A DNA stretch of 64,000 nt from assembly GCA_038040395.1 (NCBI GenBank), contig JBBPIJ010000012.1, positions 1 to 64,000 of the forward strand. Direction: 5' to 3'. Source of the DNA: VAXT01 sp038040395 (GTDB lineage Bacteria; Actinomycetota; Thermoleophilia; Gaiellales; Gaiellaceae). The notes beneath the pieces are model-generated. The model was not told the DNA's origin, did no database searches, and worked only from the letters and a program-made list of their open reading frames with translations. Position numbers and translations under genes: made by a program. Below, piece after piece: positions 49,757-58,471 of the stretch. Position 1 is the first letter of the stretch. Every line of letters starts with the position of its first letter.

Positions 49757-50800
49757 CTAGCGGAGGAGATAGGCGGCGCGGCCGCCGGCACCGGAGGCCC
49801 AGCAGCTGGTCGGGCTCGCGCAGTCGGTCGTATGCAGGCTTCCGTTGTCGAAGCGCTGCCAGGTCTTGCCGGCGTTGGTGCTGACATCGCTTCCGGAAGG
49901 CCCGACCGCGATCACCGTATTGCCGTTCACCCAGGTCGCACCCGATCGGTACTCGGGCGGAGCGCTCGGAACGAGCTGCCAGCTGCTGCCGCCGTCGCGG
50001 GTCGACGCGAAGTTGTCCGGCGAGGCGGTCGGCGCCGCGAAGTCCCCGCCCACGGCGAGCCCGTGCTGCTGGCTGCGGAAGGCGAGGGCGAAGATGCCTG
50101 CAGTCGGGCCGCTCGCCATCGGTGTCGCGCTCACGCTCCAGGTCAGACCGCGGTCGTTCGAGCGGAAGACCCGAGCCTGCGCGCCTCCGCCCGTGCCGAA
50201 CCAGGCGCGATGGCCATGGTCGGACGTGATGCACTGCCCACTCGCCGCAAAGGCGAACTCGCCCGCGATCGCCGGCGGCATCCCGGCCGGATCGACGACG
50301 TGCCAGCTTCGGCCACCGTTGGACGTGGCGATGATCCTGAACTTGGTGCCGCCCGGCGGATCGGATAACGCCAGGCCGCGCCGGTCGTCGAAGAACGTCA
50401 TGCAGTCGTAGAAGGCTGCGGGGTCCTCGTTGACGAATGCGAGCGTCCAGTGCTGGCCCGCATCCGACGTGACGTAGATCCGCGAGTCGGTCCCCTCCCC
50501 GATCGAGAGGATGACGGCGTGGTCGGCGTCGAATGCCTCGATGTCCCGGAACTGAAGCAACTCCGTGCCGGGCGGCCCGACGGACTGCCAGGTCGCGCCG
50601 CGGTCGATCGTGCGCAGAACCGTTCCCCCGCCGCCACTCGACCAGGCCGTGCTCGCGCTGACGGCCGACAGTCCGCGCAGCGAGGCAGTCGAGCCTGTGG
50701 GCGTGTCGTGCCAGCTGTATGCGGCACCGCCTCCAGCGAGCGCTGCGGCCGAGCCCGCAAGGCTCAGCACTGCCAGAACGAGGAAGACGCGCCTCAGCAC
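49757..50800 (-). CDS. Secreted BNR/sortilin-like beta-propeller
   Basis: A 347-residue exported protein with signal peptide VLRRVFLVLAVLSLAGSAAALAG and repeats of the BNR/Asp-box kind (TIDRGATWQSV, SDAGQHWTL, SNGGRSWHV, SNDRGLTWSV, TRDGGSSWQLV, STNAGKTWQRF), about six blades. It resembles photosystem assembly/Ycf48-like and oxidoreductase-type propellers without a diagnostic function. Start GTG 50800 lies seven bases after TAGATT (50808-50813), again suggesting a leaderless transcript. A longer frame to 50860 begins with basic, unconserved residues. Confidence 0.75.
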   Translation of the reverse strand: MLRRVFLVLAVLSLAGSAAALAGGGAAYSWHDTPTGSTASLRGLSAVSASTAWSSGGGGTVLRTIDRGATWQSVGPPGTELLQFRDIEAFDADHAVILSIGEGTDSRIYVTSDAGQHWTLAFVNEDPAAFYDCMTFFDDRRGLALSDPPGGTKFRIIATSNGGRSWHVVDPAGMPPAIAGEFAFAASGQCITSDHGHRAWFGTGGGAQARVFRSNDRGLTWSVSATPMASGPTAGIFALAFRSQQHGLAVGGDFAAPTASPDNFASTRDGGSSWQLVPSAPPEYRSGATWVNGNTVIAVGPSGSDVSTNAGKTWQRFDNGSLHTTDCASPTSCWASGAGGRAAYLLR

Positions 50801-50876
50801 AGGTGCAAATCTAATGCCCTTTCCCGCGCATCGCAAACCACGCTGTCTCGGGCGATGCATCTCGAAGCTCCAGCGT

Positions 50877-51410
50877 CTAGCCGATATCGACTGAAAGCTG
50901 TGACCTGGACGTGCTCACGACGAAGTTCCGCTCCTCGTCGAGCCCGATCACCCACGTAACCGCCGCCTCGAAGTCGCCTGTCTTCACGACCTCCTGCACG
51001 TGGCGCGTCTCGTTCCCAGGCAGCCGACGGGGACCCGTGTAGGTGAACTTCAGCTCCTCGCCCACGGTTTGAGCGGTGGCCGCGGGGGTCAGGCGCACGA
51101 CGAGGAATGCCGAGCCCTCGATCTCGACCGGGTTGCCGGAGCCATCCTCGAACTTCGCACTCGAGGCCGGCTGGTACGAGACGCGGTACCCGGAAGGCGC
51201 GCCCTCGAGGAAGCCGAAGGCCACGCGGTCGGCGCACTCCAGAGCTTCGACGTTGACCGAGGTGAGATACCTCGTCTCGGCGGAGCCCGGACTGCTGAGA
51301 GCGCCGGTCCCGCCGGCCTCGCGGCAATTGGATCCCGCGGCCTCCTTCTTGCCGCTGCCGCAGCCGGCAAGGAGGACGACGAACGCGATTGCGGCGGCTC
51401 GGTGGGCCAT
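50877..51410 (-). CDS. Secreted lipoprotein (AMIN-like domain)
   Basis: A 177-residue lipoprotein. The signal peptide and lipobox are MAHRAAAIAFVVLLAGC with Cys17 as the acylation site. The mature part has YLTSVNVEALECADRVAFGF and GYRVSYQP, then AFLVVRLTPAATA and a closing WVIGLDEERNFVVST, the pattern of AMIN-like beta-sandwich domains in actinobacteria. The role is unknown. It follows the polyamine operon by 23 bp and may be its last gene. Confidence 0.75.
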   Translation of the reverse strand: MAHRAAAIAFVVLLAGCGSGKKEAAGSNCREAGGTGALSSPGSAETRYLTSVNVEALECADRVAFGFLEGAPSGYRVSYQPASSAKFEDGSGNPVEIEGSAFLVVRLTPAATAQTVGEELKFTYTGPRRLPGNETRHVQEVVKTGDFEAAVTWVIGLDEERNFVVSTSRSQLSVDIG

Positions 51411-51433
51411 TTCCCTGCGCCCGAGCTTACCCC

Positions 51434-51691
51434 TCAACCCAGCCGCCGCTCGATCTCGGCGGGCTCCAGGCCATCGATCTCGAGGACCTTCGCGCGCGCC
51501 CCGTGGCCGGCGATGACGCGGACCGATCGTCGCGGCAGCTCGAGCGTCTCGGCGAGGAGCTCGCAGAGTGCGTCGTTCGCGCGTCCGCGCTCGGGCGGAG
51601 CGGCGATCCGCGCACGCCAGCCGTCTCCGTGGCGTCCGACCAGCTCGCTCCGGCTTGCTCCGGGCGACACCCTTACGCTGATCCGAGCCAC
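51434..51691 (-). CDS. DUF167/YggU-family protein
   Basis: An 85-residue protein: ISVRVSPGASRSELVGRHGDGW, then RIAAPPERGRANDALCELLAETL and VRVIAGHGARAKVLEIDGL. It matches the YggU/DUF167 family of unknown function, ordinarily near proline-biosynthesis or YggT genes. Start GTG 51691 overlaps the aminotransferase stop by one base (TAGTG), so it is the last clear gene of the polyamine operon. Confidence 0.85.
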   Translation of the reverse strand: MARISVRVSPGASRSELVGRHGDGWRARIAAPPERGRANDALCELLAETLELPRRSVRVIAGHGARAKVLEIDGLEPAEIERRLG

Positions 51692-53076
51692 TACGCAGTC
51701 AGGTCTTGCGCGAGCTCCTCGAAGACCGCGATGTACGCATCGGCCGCCTCGTCGGTGTGCGCGATCGAGAGCGTCCATTCCTCCTCGCGGCCGGGAGTCA
51801 TGAAGATCCCGCGATTGAGGTTGTAGAGCCACGCGAGGTCGGCCATCTCACCATCGGCGTGCTGCTTGAAGGTTGCGAAGTCGGTGATCTTCTCGTCGGA
51901 GAACGTGACCGTGCCCTTGCTCCCGATTCCGACGCTGTAGCCGGGGAGGCCGTGGCGGTCGATGATCTCCTGGCAGCCTGCGAGCAGCCGCTCGTTGATT
52001 CGGTGGAGGTGCTCGTAGGCATCCGGCGTCAGCACCTCGAGGAGGCTGGCCTTGGCCGCTGCCATCGTCAGCGGGTTCCCGTTGAACGTGCCGACCTGGT
52101 ACACGGTGCCGTCCTCGACGACGGCCATGACCTCCTCGGTGCCGCCGATTGCGCCCGACGGGAGCCCGCCGCCGAGCGTCTTCGCCAGCGTCACCATGTC
52201 CGGCTCGATGCCGAAGCGCTCGGTCGCGCCGCCGGCTGCGATTGCGAGGCCGGTCTTGACCTCGTCGAAGATGAGCACGATGTCGTGTCGTTTCGTGATC
52301 TCGCGGACGGCCTCGAGGTAGCCCTCCTGCGGCAGGACCACGCCGATGTTCATCAGCGCCGCCTCCATGATCAGGCACGCCGGCTTGCGGCCCTCGTCGT
52401 CGAGGCGCTCGATCCGGCGCTCGAGTGCGTCCGCGTCGTTGAACGGGACGGCCACGGTCAGGTCGACGATCGCCTGCGGGATGCCTCCGCCGTACGCAGT
52501 CGAGGGGATGTTCTCGGGATCGACGTTGGTGTCCACATCACCGACGGCGACCATCACCGCGTCATGGTGGCCGTGGTAGGAGCCGAAGATCTTCAGGATC
52601 GTGTCGCGCCCGGTCAGCGCGCGGGCGATCCGGATGGCGTCCATCGTCGCCTCGGAGCCGGAGTTGTTGTAGCGCCATTTCGGCAGCCCGAAGCGTCGAG
52701 CTAGCTCCTCGGCGACGTCAATCCCGTCTTCAGTCGGGGCTGCGAAATGGGTTCCAAGCCGGACGCGCTCCTCGACCGCCTTCACGATCGCCGGGTGCGC
52801 GTGGCCCTGCGGCATCGAGCCGAAGCCGTTGTGGAAGTCCCAGAGGTGGCGGCCGTCCACGTCCCAGACGGAGGCGCCTTCGCCGCGCTCGAGGTAGATC
52901 GGCCAGGGCTCGCGCACCTGGTACGAGGAAGGCACGCCTCCCGGCAGCACCTTTCGGGCGCGCTCGAACATACGCCTCGACTCTTGCGTCTGCTCGTCGA
53001 GTCGCTTGCCCTCGCGCTCGGTCAGCTCCTTGACGCGCTCGCGGTCGATCTGGGTTGCTGCGACTTCCGTATTCAT
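51691..53076 (-). CDS. Class III PLP aminotransferase (GSAM-like)
   Basis: A 461-residue class III aminotransferase resembling glutamate-1-semialdehyde aminomutase. It has the PLP-phosphate region NNSGSEATMDAIRIARALTG, SYHGHHDAV, the cofactor Asp in VLIFDEVKTGLAI and the Schiff-base Lys in TLAKTLGGGLPSG. In this operon the natural role is not haem synthesis but amino-group removal from putrescine, cadaverine or an intermediate; that is inference from context. Its ATG overlaps the stop of the permease gene upstream (ATGA) and its stop overlaps the DUF167 start. Confidence 0.85.
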   Translation of the reverse strand: MNTEVAATQIDRERVKELTEREGKRLDEQTQESRRMFERARKVLPGGVPSSYQVREPWPIYLERGEGASVWDVDGRHLWDFHNGFGSMPQGHAHPAIVKAVEERVRLGTHFAAPTEDGIDVAEELARRFGLPKWRYNNSGSEATMDAIRIARALTGRDTILKIFGSYHGHHDAVMVAVGDVDTNVDPENIPSTAYGGGIPQAIVDLTVAVPFNDADALERRIERLDDEGRKPACLIMEAALMNIGVVLPQEGYLEAVREITKRHDIVLIFDEVKTGLAIAAGGATERFGIEPDMVTLAKTLGGGLPSGAIGGTEEVMAVVEDGTVYQVGTFNGNPLTMAAAKASLLEVLTPDAYEHLHRINERLLAGCQEIIDRHGLPGYSVGIGSKGTVTFSDEKITDFATFKQHADGEMADLAWLYNLNRGIFMTPGREEEWTLSIAHTDEAADAYIAVFEELAQDLTA

Positions 53077-53873
53077 GCCCTCACCTGGCTTTCTCGACGC
53101 CGCTGCAGCAGCACGTTCAGAACCATCAGGCTGAGAGCGACGACGAAGATCAACGTGCCCATCACGTTAACCTGCGGCGGCGCTCCCACGCGCGCCTGGC
53201 CCCAGACGAAGAGCGGGAACGTGATCTCGGAGCCCGAGTTGAAATACGTGATCACGAAGTCGTCGATCGAGAGTGCGAACGAGAGCAGCGCGCCCGCCAG
53301 GATTGCCGGCGCGATCAGCGGCAGCGTCACCTTGCGGAAGGTCACCCACTCGTTCGCGCCGAGATCCATCGCGGCCTCCTCGAGGCTACGGTCGAACCCG
53401 ACGAGTCGCGCCTTCACGGTCACCACCACGTAGCTGATGCAGAACATGATGTGCGCGATCAGAATCGTCCTGAAACCGAGTGGGAAGACGGTGGTGACGT
53501 TGATGAAAAGCGTCAGGAGCGAGGCGCCGAGCACGATCTCGGGCGTCGCCATCGGCAGGAAGATCAGGAGATTCGTGGCCCCTCGTCCGCGAAAGCCGTA
53601 GCGCACGAGCGCGAGCGCGATCAGGGTCCCGAGGACGGTTGCCAGGATGCTCGCGAGGAACGCGATCTCCAGCGAGAGGGTCATCGCTTCCCGCAGCCCC
53701 GGCACGCCGTCCCAGTTCCGCCAGTGATCGAGCGTGAAGCCCTGCCAGGTGTAGTTGAACCGCCCGGCGGGGTTGTTGAACGAGAAGAGGACCACGAGCC
53801 CGATTGGGATGAGCAGGTACGCGAACGCGAGGATCGCGTAGACGGTGAGTAGGTGGCGTCGAACGAATCTCAT
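53073..53873 (-). CDS. potC: Polyamine ABC permease, PotC-type (set 1)
   Basis: A 266-residue inner-membrane permease with six spans. It starts RFVRRHLLTVYAILAFAYLLIPIGLVV. The EAA loop reads EEAAMDLGANEWVTFRKVTLPLIAPAILAGALLSFALSIDDFVIT, typical of PotC. It pairs with the PotB-type permease upstream and overlaps it (ATGA). Set 1 operon order: potA, potD, potB, potC, aminotransferase. The preceding frame to 54665 is antisense-like noise. Confidence 0.9.
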   Translation of the reverse strand: MRFVRRHLLTVYAILAFAYLLIPIGLVVLFSFNNPAGRFNYTWQGFTLDHWRNWDGVPGLREAMTLSLEIAFLASILATVLGTLIALALVRYGFRGRGATNLLIFLPMATPEIVLGASLLTLFINVTTVFPLGFRTILIAHIMFCISYVVVTVKARLVGFDRSLEEAAMDLGANEWVTFRKVTLPLIAPAILAGALLSFALSIDDFVITYFNSGSEITFPLFVWGQARVGAPPQVNVMGTLIFVVALSLMVLNVLLQRRRESQVRA

Positions 53874-54727
53874 CCGGTGAGCTTCTCCGTTCCGATCACC
53901 CTCGCGTAGATCGCGATCAGCACGAGGATCACCGCCATCAGCGTGAAGGAGAGCGAGGCAGCTGACGGATAGTCCGTGAGCTCGAGAAACTTCGACTGGA
54001 TGACGTTTCCGATCATCGCCTGCTTCGGCGTCCCGAGTAACTCTGCGTTGATGAAGTCCCCAGCCGCAGGGATGAACGTCAGGAGGGTGCCCGCGACCAC
54101 TCCCGGCAGCGACAGTGGCAGCGTTACCCGCAGAAAAGCCTGCAGGCGGCTTGCGTAGAGATCCTCGGCCGCTTCGATCAGCCTGTGGTCTATCGCCTCG
54201 AGCGAGACGTAGAGCGGCAGCGCCATGAAGGGCAGGAAGTTGTAGGTGATCCCGGCGACCACGGCCGTGGAGGTCGCGAGCAGCCGGCCGCCGTCGCCGA
54301 GGATCCCGACGTCGCGGAAGATGCCGACCACAGGCCCCTCGTCCGCGAGGATCGTCTGCCACGCCAGCGTCCTGATCAGGTACGTGACGAAGAACGGGGC
54401 GATGATCATGACCAGCAAGAGGTTCTTCCAGCGCCCTCCGCGGAACGCGATCCAGTACGCGAGCGGGTAGCTGATGAGGAGCGCGAACACCGTCGCGAGC
54501 CCCGCATACACGACCGACCGCGTGAGCTGCTCGTGGTATCGCTCGAGCGCGTCCCAGTAGTTCCCCCAGGCCCAGTCGAACGAGTAGCCCACGTCGAAGT
54601 TCCCTGACTGCAGCGACTGGTAGGCCAGGAACCCGAGCGGCACGAGGAAGAACACCGCGAGCCACGCCAGCCCCGGCGCGAGCAGGAGATACGGCGTGAG
54701 CCCGCGGTGACGGTGGAAGAAGCCCAA
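53870..54727 (-). CDS. potB: Polyamine ABC permease, PotB-type (set 1)
   Basis: A 285-residue permease with six membrane spans. The first span is PYLLLAPGLAWLAVFFLVPLGFLAY. The EAA loop is EAAEDLYASRLQAFLRVTLPLSLPGVVAGTLLTFIPAAGDFINAELLG, as in PotB/PotH. The start is TTG 54727, the only early start in frame. The stop overlaps the potC start. Confidence 0.9.
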   Translation of the reverse strand: MGFFHRHRGLTPYLLLAPGLAWLAVFFLVPLGFLAYQSLQSGNFDVGYSFDWAWGNYWDALERYHEQLTRSVVYAGLATVFALLISYPLAYWIAFRGGRWKNLLLVMIIAPFFVTYLIRTLAWQTILADEGPVVGIFRDVGILGDGGRLLATSTAVVAGITYNFLPFMALPLYVSLEAIDHRLIEAAEDLYASRLQAFLRVTLPLSLPGVVAGTLLTFIPAAGDFINAELLGTPKQAMIGNVIQSKFLELTDYPSAASLSFTLMAVILVLIAIYARVIGTEKLTG

Positions 54728-54738
54728 CCCGGGTCAGC

Positions 54739-55890
54739 TCAGACGCCGAGCACGGCCTGCCACTGCTCGTTGTAGCTCTGGTTCTTCAGAGCCGCCGGGT
54801 CGACCAGGTGAACCTGCGAGAGCGTCTTCTCGGTCGGGAAGAACAACTCGTTGTTGGCCGTCTCCGGATCAATCTTGATCAGCGCCTCGCGCGAGCCTTT
54901 GACCGGGCTGATGTAGTGGATGTGGCCGTAGAGCTTTGCAGCCACCTCGGGGTCGTAGATGTAGTTCATGAACACCGATGCGGTGTAGGCGTCGCCGCCC
55001 TTCGGGATCAGCACGTTGTCCGTCCAGATCATCCCGCCGGCCTTGGGGATCACCCACGTCAGATCCGGGTTGTCGAGGTGGAGCTGCTCGATGTCGCCCG
55101 ACCACCCGACACAGGCCAGGAGGTCGCCGCTGGCGAGCGGGCCCGTGTAGCTGTTGCCGGTGATACCGCGAAACTGTCCCGCGTCCTGCGCGGCCTGGAC
55201 GCGGTCGAGCGCCCTGCTGAAAGAGTCGTCCGTAATCTTGCCGGGGTCGTCTCCGTTCTCGAGTATGACCAACCCGAGGGTGTCCGCGAAGCTGTTGAGG
55301 ATCGCCACCTTCCCCTTGAGTGCTTTGTCCTCGAGGAGCTGCTCCATCGAGGTGACAGGCTGTTTCGTCAGCTTCGTGTTGTAGGCGATCCCGGTCATCC
55401 CCGAACACCAGGGGAGGCTGTATTCGCGGTCGGGATCGAAGCCGGGGTGTCGCTGGACGTCGACGAGGTTCTCGATGTTCGGGATCGCGTCCTTGTCGAG
55501 CTTCTCCGCCCAGCCCTTGTCGATCACTGTCGCCAGGAAGCGCTCGTTGTCGGTGAGGACGATCAGGTCGCGATCGATCGACTGGTCCCGTGACAACGGG
55601 CCCTGGATCTTCCCGAAGAACTGCGAGTTCGAGTCGACGTCCTCCGTGTACTTGACGTCGACGCCGAACTCCTTTTTGAAAGCTTCGAGCGTCAGCCACT
55701 TCTTCGTCTTCTCGTCGACGTCCATGTAGTACGTCCAGTTGGAGAAGCGCATGGTCTTCGCGAGCTCCCGCTTTCCGCCGCTTCCGCCGTTGCCGCCACC
55801 GCAGGCCGCGAGTAGGCCGGGCATGGACAGCAGGCCAGCGCCGAGCGCGGCGCGACGGAGCAATTCGTCTCGGGTCAGCATGTCGTTCAC
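54739..55890 (-). CDS. potD: Spermidine/putrescine-binding protein, PotD-type (set 1)
   Basis: A 383-residue lipoprotein receptor. The N-terminal signal has twin arginines (LLRRAALGAG) and the lipobox LLAAC, so it is probably Tat-exported and lipid-anchored. The binding domain shows MRFSNWTYYMDV and the acidic ligand site expected for polyamines (DADLIVLTDNERF-like segment, YSLPWCSGMTGIAYN, and GWSGDIEQL). ATG 55890 overlaps the potA stop (ATGA). Confidence 0.9.
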   Translation of the reverse strand: MNDMLTRDELLRRAALGAGLLSMPGLLAACGGGNGGSGGKRELAKTMRFSNWTYYMDVDEKTKKWLTLEAFKKEFGVDVKYTEDVDSNSQFFGKIQGPLSRDQSIDRDLIVLTDNERFLATVIDKGWAEKLDKDAIPNIENLVDVQRHPGFDPDREYSLPWCSGMTGIAYNTKLTKQPVTSMEQLLEDKALKGKVAILNSFADTLGLVILENGDDPGKITDDSFSRALDRVQAAQDAGQFRGITGNSYTGPLASGDLLACVGWSGDIEQLHLDNPDLTWVIPKAGGMIWTDNVLIPKGGDAYTASVFMNYIYDPEVAAKLYGHIHYISPVKGSREALIKIDPETANNELFFPTEKTLSQVHLVDPAALKNQSYNEQWQAVLGV

Positions 55891-56999
55891 TTCTTGTCCT
55901 CCTCTGTGAGTTCGACGACGAAGGCGGCCTCGGGGTCGAAGCCGACGGTAATCGGGTCACCGGCGGAAGCTCTGTGCGCGCCCGACTCCATATTCTGGAC
56001 GTAGACGGTCAGCCGCCCGGCCGGGGTGTCGATGACGTACTGCGTCGAGACGCCGACGTACGCGGACTCGAAGACCGTTCCCACGATGGTGTTCACCTGG
56101 CCGCTTCCGATCCGGATCTTCTCGGGGCGGATGCCAACCGCGACGCGGCCGGAGCGGTCCCGCAAAGCGTCGGGCAAGACCTGGACCTCGGCGCCGCCGT
56201 CGAGCCTGATCGTGCTAGGCCCGGACGCGGTTCCGGGCAAAAGGTTCGAGACGCCCAGGAAGCCGGCAACGAAGGCGGTTCGCGGTCGCTCGTAGAGCTC
56301 ACTCGGCGGGCCGAGCTGCTCGACGCGGCCGCGGTTCATCACCGCGATCGTGTCGGCCATCGTCATCGCCTCCTCCTGGTCGTGGGTCACGTGGATGAAC
56401 GTGACGCCGAGCTCGCTCTGGATCAGCTTCAGCTCGAGCTGCATCTGGCGGCGCAGCTTTAGGTCGAGCGCTCCGAGGGGCTCGTCCAGCAGGAGGACGC
56501 GAGGCTTGTTGACGAGGGCGCGCGCGAGGGCGATGCGCTGCTGCTGCCCGCCGGAGAGCTGGCGGGGCTTGCGCGACTCGAGGCCATGCAGGTCGACGAG
56601 GTCGAGGATCGCACTTACCCGGCCCGCGAGCTGCTTGCCTCGCACCCCTTGGCGGCGCATCCCGAACGCGACGTTCTCGAAGGTCGACAGGTGCGGGAAA
56701 AGCGCGTACGACTGGAAGACGGTGTTCACGTCGCGCTTGTACGGCGGCAGCCCGACGACGTCTCGATCGCCCAGGTAGATCGAGCCCGCGGTCGGTTCCT
56801 CGAAGCCTCCGATCATCCGCAGCGTGGTCGTCTTGCCGCAGCCGGAGGGCCCCAGCAGGGCGAAGAACTGGCCCGGCTCGATCGAGAGCGAGATGTCGTC
56901 GACCGCCACGACGTCGTCGAAGCGCTTCGTGACACCCTCGAGGCGGACGTCGGACGCCTGAGTGGCGTGCTCTGCCTCCGCCCGCTCCGCGACGCCCAT
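55887..56999 (-). CDS. potA: Polyamine ABC ATPase, PotA-type (set 1)
   Basis: A 370-residue ABC ATPase with a C-terminal TOBE regulatory domain. Walker A GPSGCGKTT, Q-loop FQSYALFPHL, signature LSGGQQQR, Walker B VLLLDEPLGALD, His-switch HVTHDQEEA. The TOBE part has VGIRPEKIRI and YVGVSTQYVI. It follows the aldehyde dehydrogenase gene by 4 bp and overlaps potD. Confidence 0.93.
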   Translation of the reverse strand: MGVAERAEAEHATQASDVRLEGVTKRFDDVVAVDDISLSIEPGQFFALLGPSGCGKTTTLRMIGGFEEPTAGSIYLGDRDVVGLPPYKRDVNTVFQSYALFPHLSTFENVAFGMRRQGVRGKQLAGRVSAILDLVDLHGLESRKPRQLSGGQQQRIALARALVNKPRVLLLDEPLGALDLKLRRQMQLELKLIQSELGVTFIHVTHDQEEAMTMADTIAVMNRGRVEQLGPPSELYERPRTAFVAGFLGVSNLLPGTASGPSTIRLDGGAEVQVLPDALRDRSGRVAVGIRPEKIRIGSGQVNTIVGTVFESAYVGVSTQYVIDTPAGRLTVYVQNMESGAHRASAGDPITVGFDPEAAFVVELTEEDKK

Positions 57000-57003
57000 C
57001 AGG

Positions 57004-58440
57004 TCAGTCGATCTTCGCCATGACGTGCTTGATCTGGGTGTAGTCCTCGAGCGAGTAGACCGACAGATCCTTGCCGTAACCGGACTGCTTGTAGCCGCCG
57101 TGTGGCATCTCCGAGACGAGCGGGATGTGGTCGTTGATCCAGACCGTCCCGAACTGGAGCTTGCGGGCGGCGTTCAACGCGCGGCCGATGTCACGCGTCC
57201 AGACCGAGGCCGAGAGCCCGTAGTCGACGTCGTTTGCCCAGCCGAGCGCTTCGTCGTCGTCCGCGAACCGCTGGACGGTCACGACCGGGCCGAAGACCTC
57301 CTTCTTGACGATCTCGTCGTCCTGGCCCACGTCGGTGACGAGGGTCGGCTGCACGAAGAATCCGCGGTCGCCGTTGGAGCCGCCGCCCGTCAGCACTTTT
57401 GCCTTCGACGCCCGCTCGAGGAAGCCGAAGATGCGCTCCTGCTGCGCCTTCGAGATCACCGGCCCCATGTCGAGGTCCTCGCTGGTCGCCGGATCGCCGA
57501 CCTGCAACGACTCGACTGCCGGCACGAGCTCGTCGAGGAGCTTGTCGTAGACCTTCGGCCCTGCGATCACGCGCGAGGCTGCGGTGCAGTCCTGCCCCGA
57601 GTTCCAGTAGCCGGCGATCTTGATCCCCTCGGCGACGGCAGCCGGGTCGGCGTCGTCGAAGACGATCACAGGCGCCTTGCCACCGAGCTCCAGGTGGACG
57701 CGCTTCAGGTTGTCGGCGGCGGCGCGCGCGACCTCCTTCCCGGTCGCGACGTCGCCGGTGAGCGAGACCATGCGCACGTCTGGGTGACGCACGATCCCCG
57801 CGCCGACGGGCTCGCCGTCGCCGGTGATCACGTTCAGGACGCCGGGCGGGAGGATGTCCGCAGCGAGCTGCGCCATGCGCAGCGTCGTCAGCGGCGTTTG
57901 CTCCGAGGGCTTGAGGACGATGACGTTGCCGGCCGCGAGCGCGGGGGCGATCTTCCACACCGCCATCATCAGCGGGTAGTTCCAGGGCGCGATCTGACCG
58001 ACGATGCCGACGGGCTCGCGGCGGATCATCGAGGTGTACCCGCGCATGTACTCACCCGTCGCGCGGCCTTCCAGCGTCCGCGCCGCGCCCGCGAAGAAGC
58101 GGAGGTTGTCCGAGGAGACCGGCAGCTCGTCCCGGGCGGCGGGGAGCGGCTTGCCGACGTTCTGCGACTCGAGCTGAGCGAGCTCCTCCGTGTTCGCGTC
58201 GATGGCGTCTGCCAGCTTGAGCAGCATCTCCGCCCGTTCGCCGGGAGTCGTCTCGAGCCACTCGGGCAGCGCCGTCCCGGCCGCCTCGACCGCCCGGTCG
58301 ACGTCGGCCTGCGTGCCTTGCGGGACCTCCGCGATCGTCTCGCCGGTCGCCGGGTTGATGATCTCGGCGGTTCCGCCTTCAGCCGCGTCGACCCACTTGC
58401 CCCCGACGAAGTTCTGGTACTGCGCGACCGTCACGCTCAT
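57004..58440 (-). CDS. Aldehyde dehydrogenase (aminobutyraldehyde type)
   Basis: A 478-residue NAD-dependent aldehyde dehydrogenase. It has PWNYPLMMAVWKIAPALAAGN, the general-base Glu in LELGGKAPVIVFDDAD and the catalytic Cys in NSGQDCTAASR. The sequence and operon position fit gamma-aminobutyraldehyde dehydrogenase (PatD/YdcW type), which makes GABA from the product of putrescine deamination. It begins with an AGGAGG site upstream of ATG 58440 and lies between the two transporter sets. Confidence 0.88.
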   Translation of the reverse strand: MSVTVAQYQNFVGGKWVDAAEGGTAEIINPATGETIAEVPQGTQADVDRAVEAAGTALPEWLETTPGERAEMLLKLADAIDANTEELAQLESQNVGKPLPAARDELPVSSDNLRFFAGAARTLEGRATGEYMRGYTSMIRREPVGIVGQIAPWNYPLMMAVWKIAPALAAGNVIVLKPSEQTPLTTLRMAQLAADILPPGVLNVITGDGEPVGAGIVRHPDVRMVSLTGDVATGKEVARAAADNLKRVHLELGGKAPVIVFDDADPAAVAEGIKIAGYWNSGQDCTAASRVIAGPKVYDKLLDELVPAVESLQVGDPATSEDLDMGPVISKAQQERIFGFLERASKAKVLTGGGSNGDRGFFVQPTLVTDVGQDDEIVKKEVFGPVVTVQRFADDDEALGWANDVDYGLSASVWTRDIGRALNAARKLQFGTVWINDHIPLVSEMPHGGYKQSGYGKDLSVYSLEDYTQIKHVMAKID

Positions 58441-58471
58441 CGAAACCTCCTCATTCGGTGCTCAAACTAAC

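Noticed and set aside
51691..53076. Haem-biosynthesis hemL
   Set aside because: The sequence is GSAM-like, but it lies at the end of a polyamine operon without other haem genes; a catabolic aminotransferase is more likely. Not excluded.
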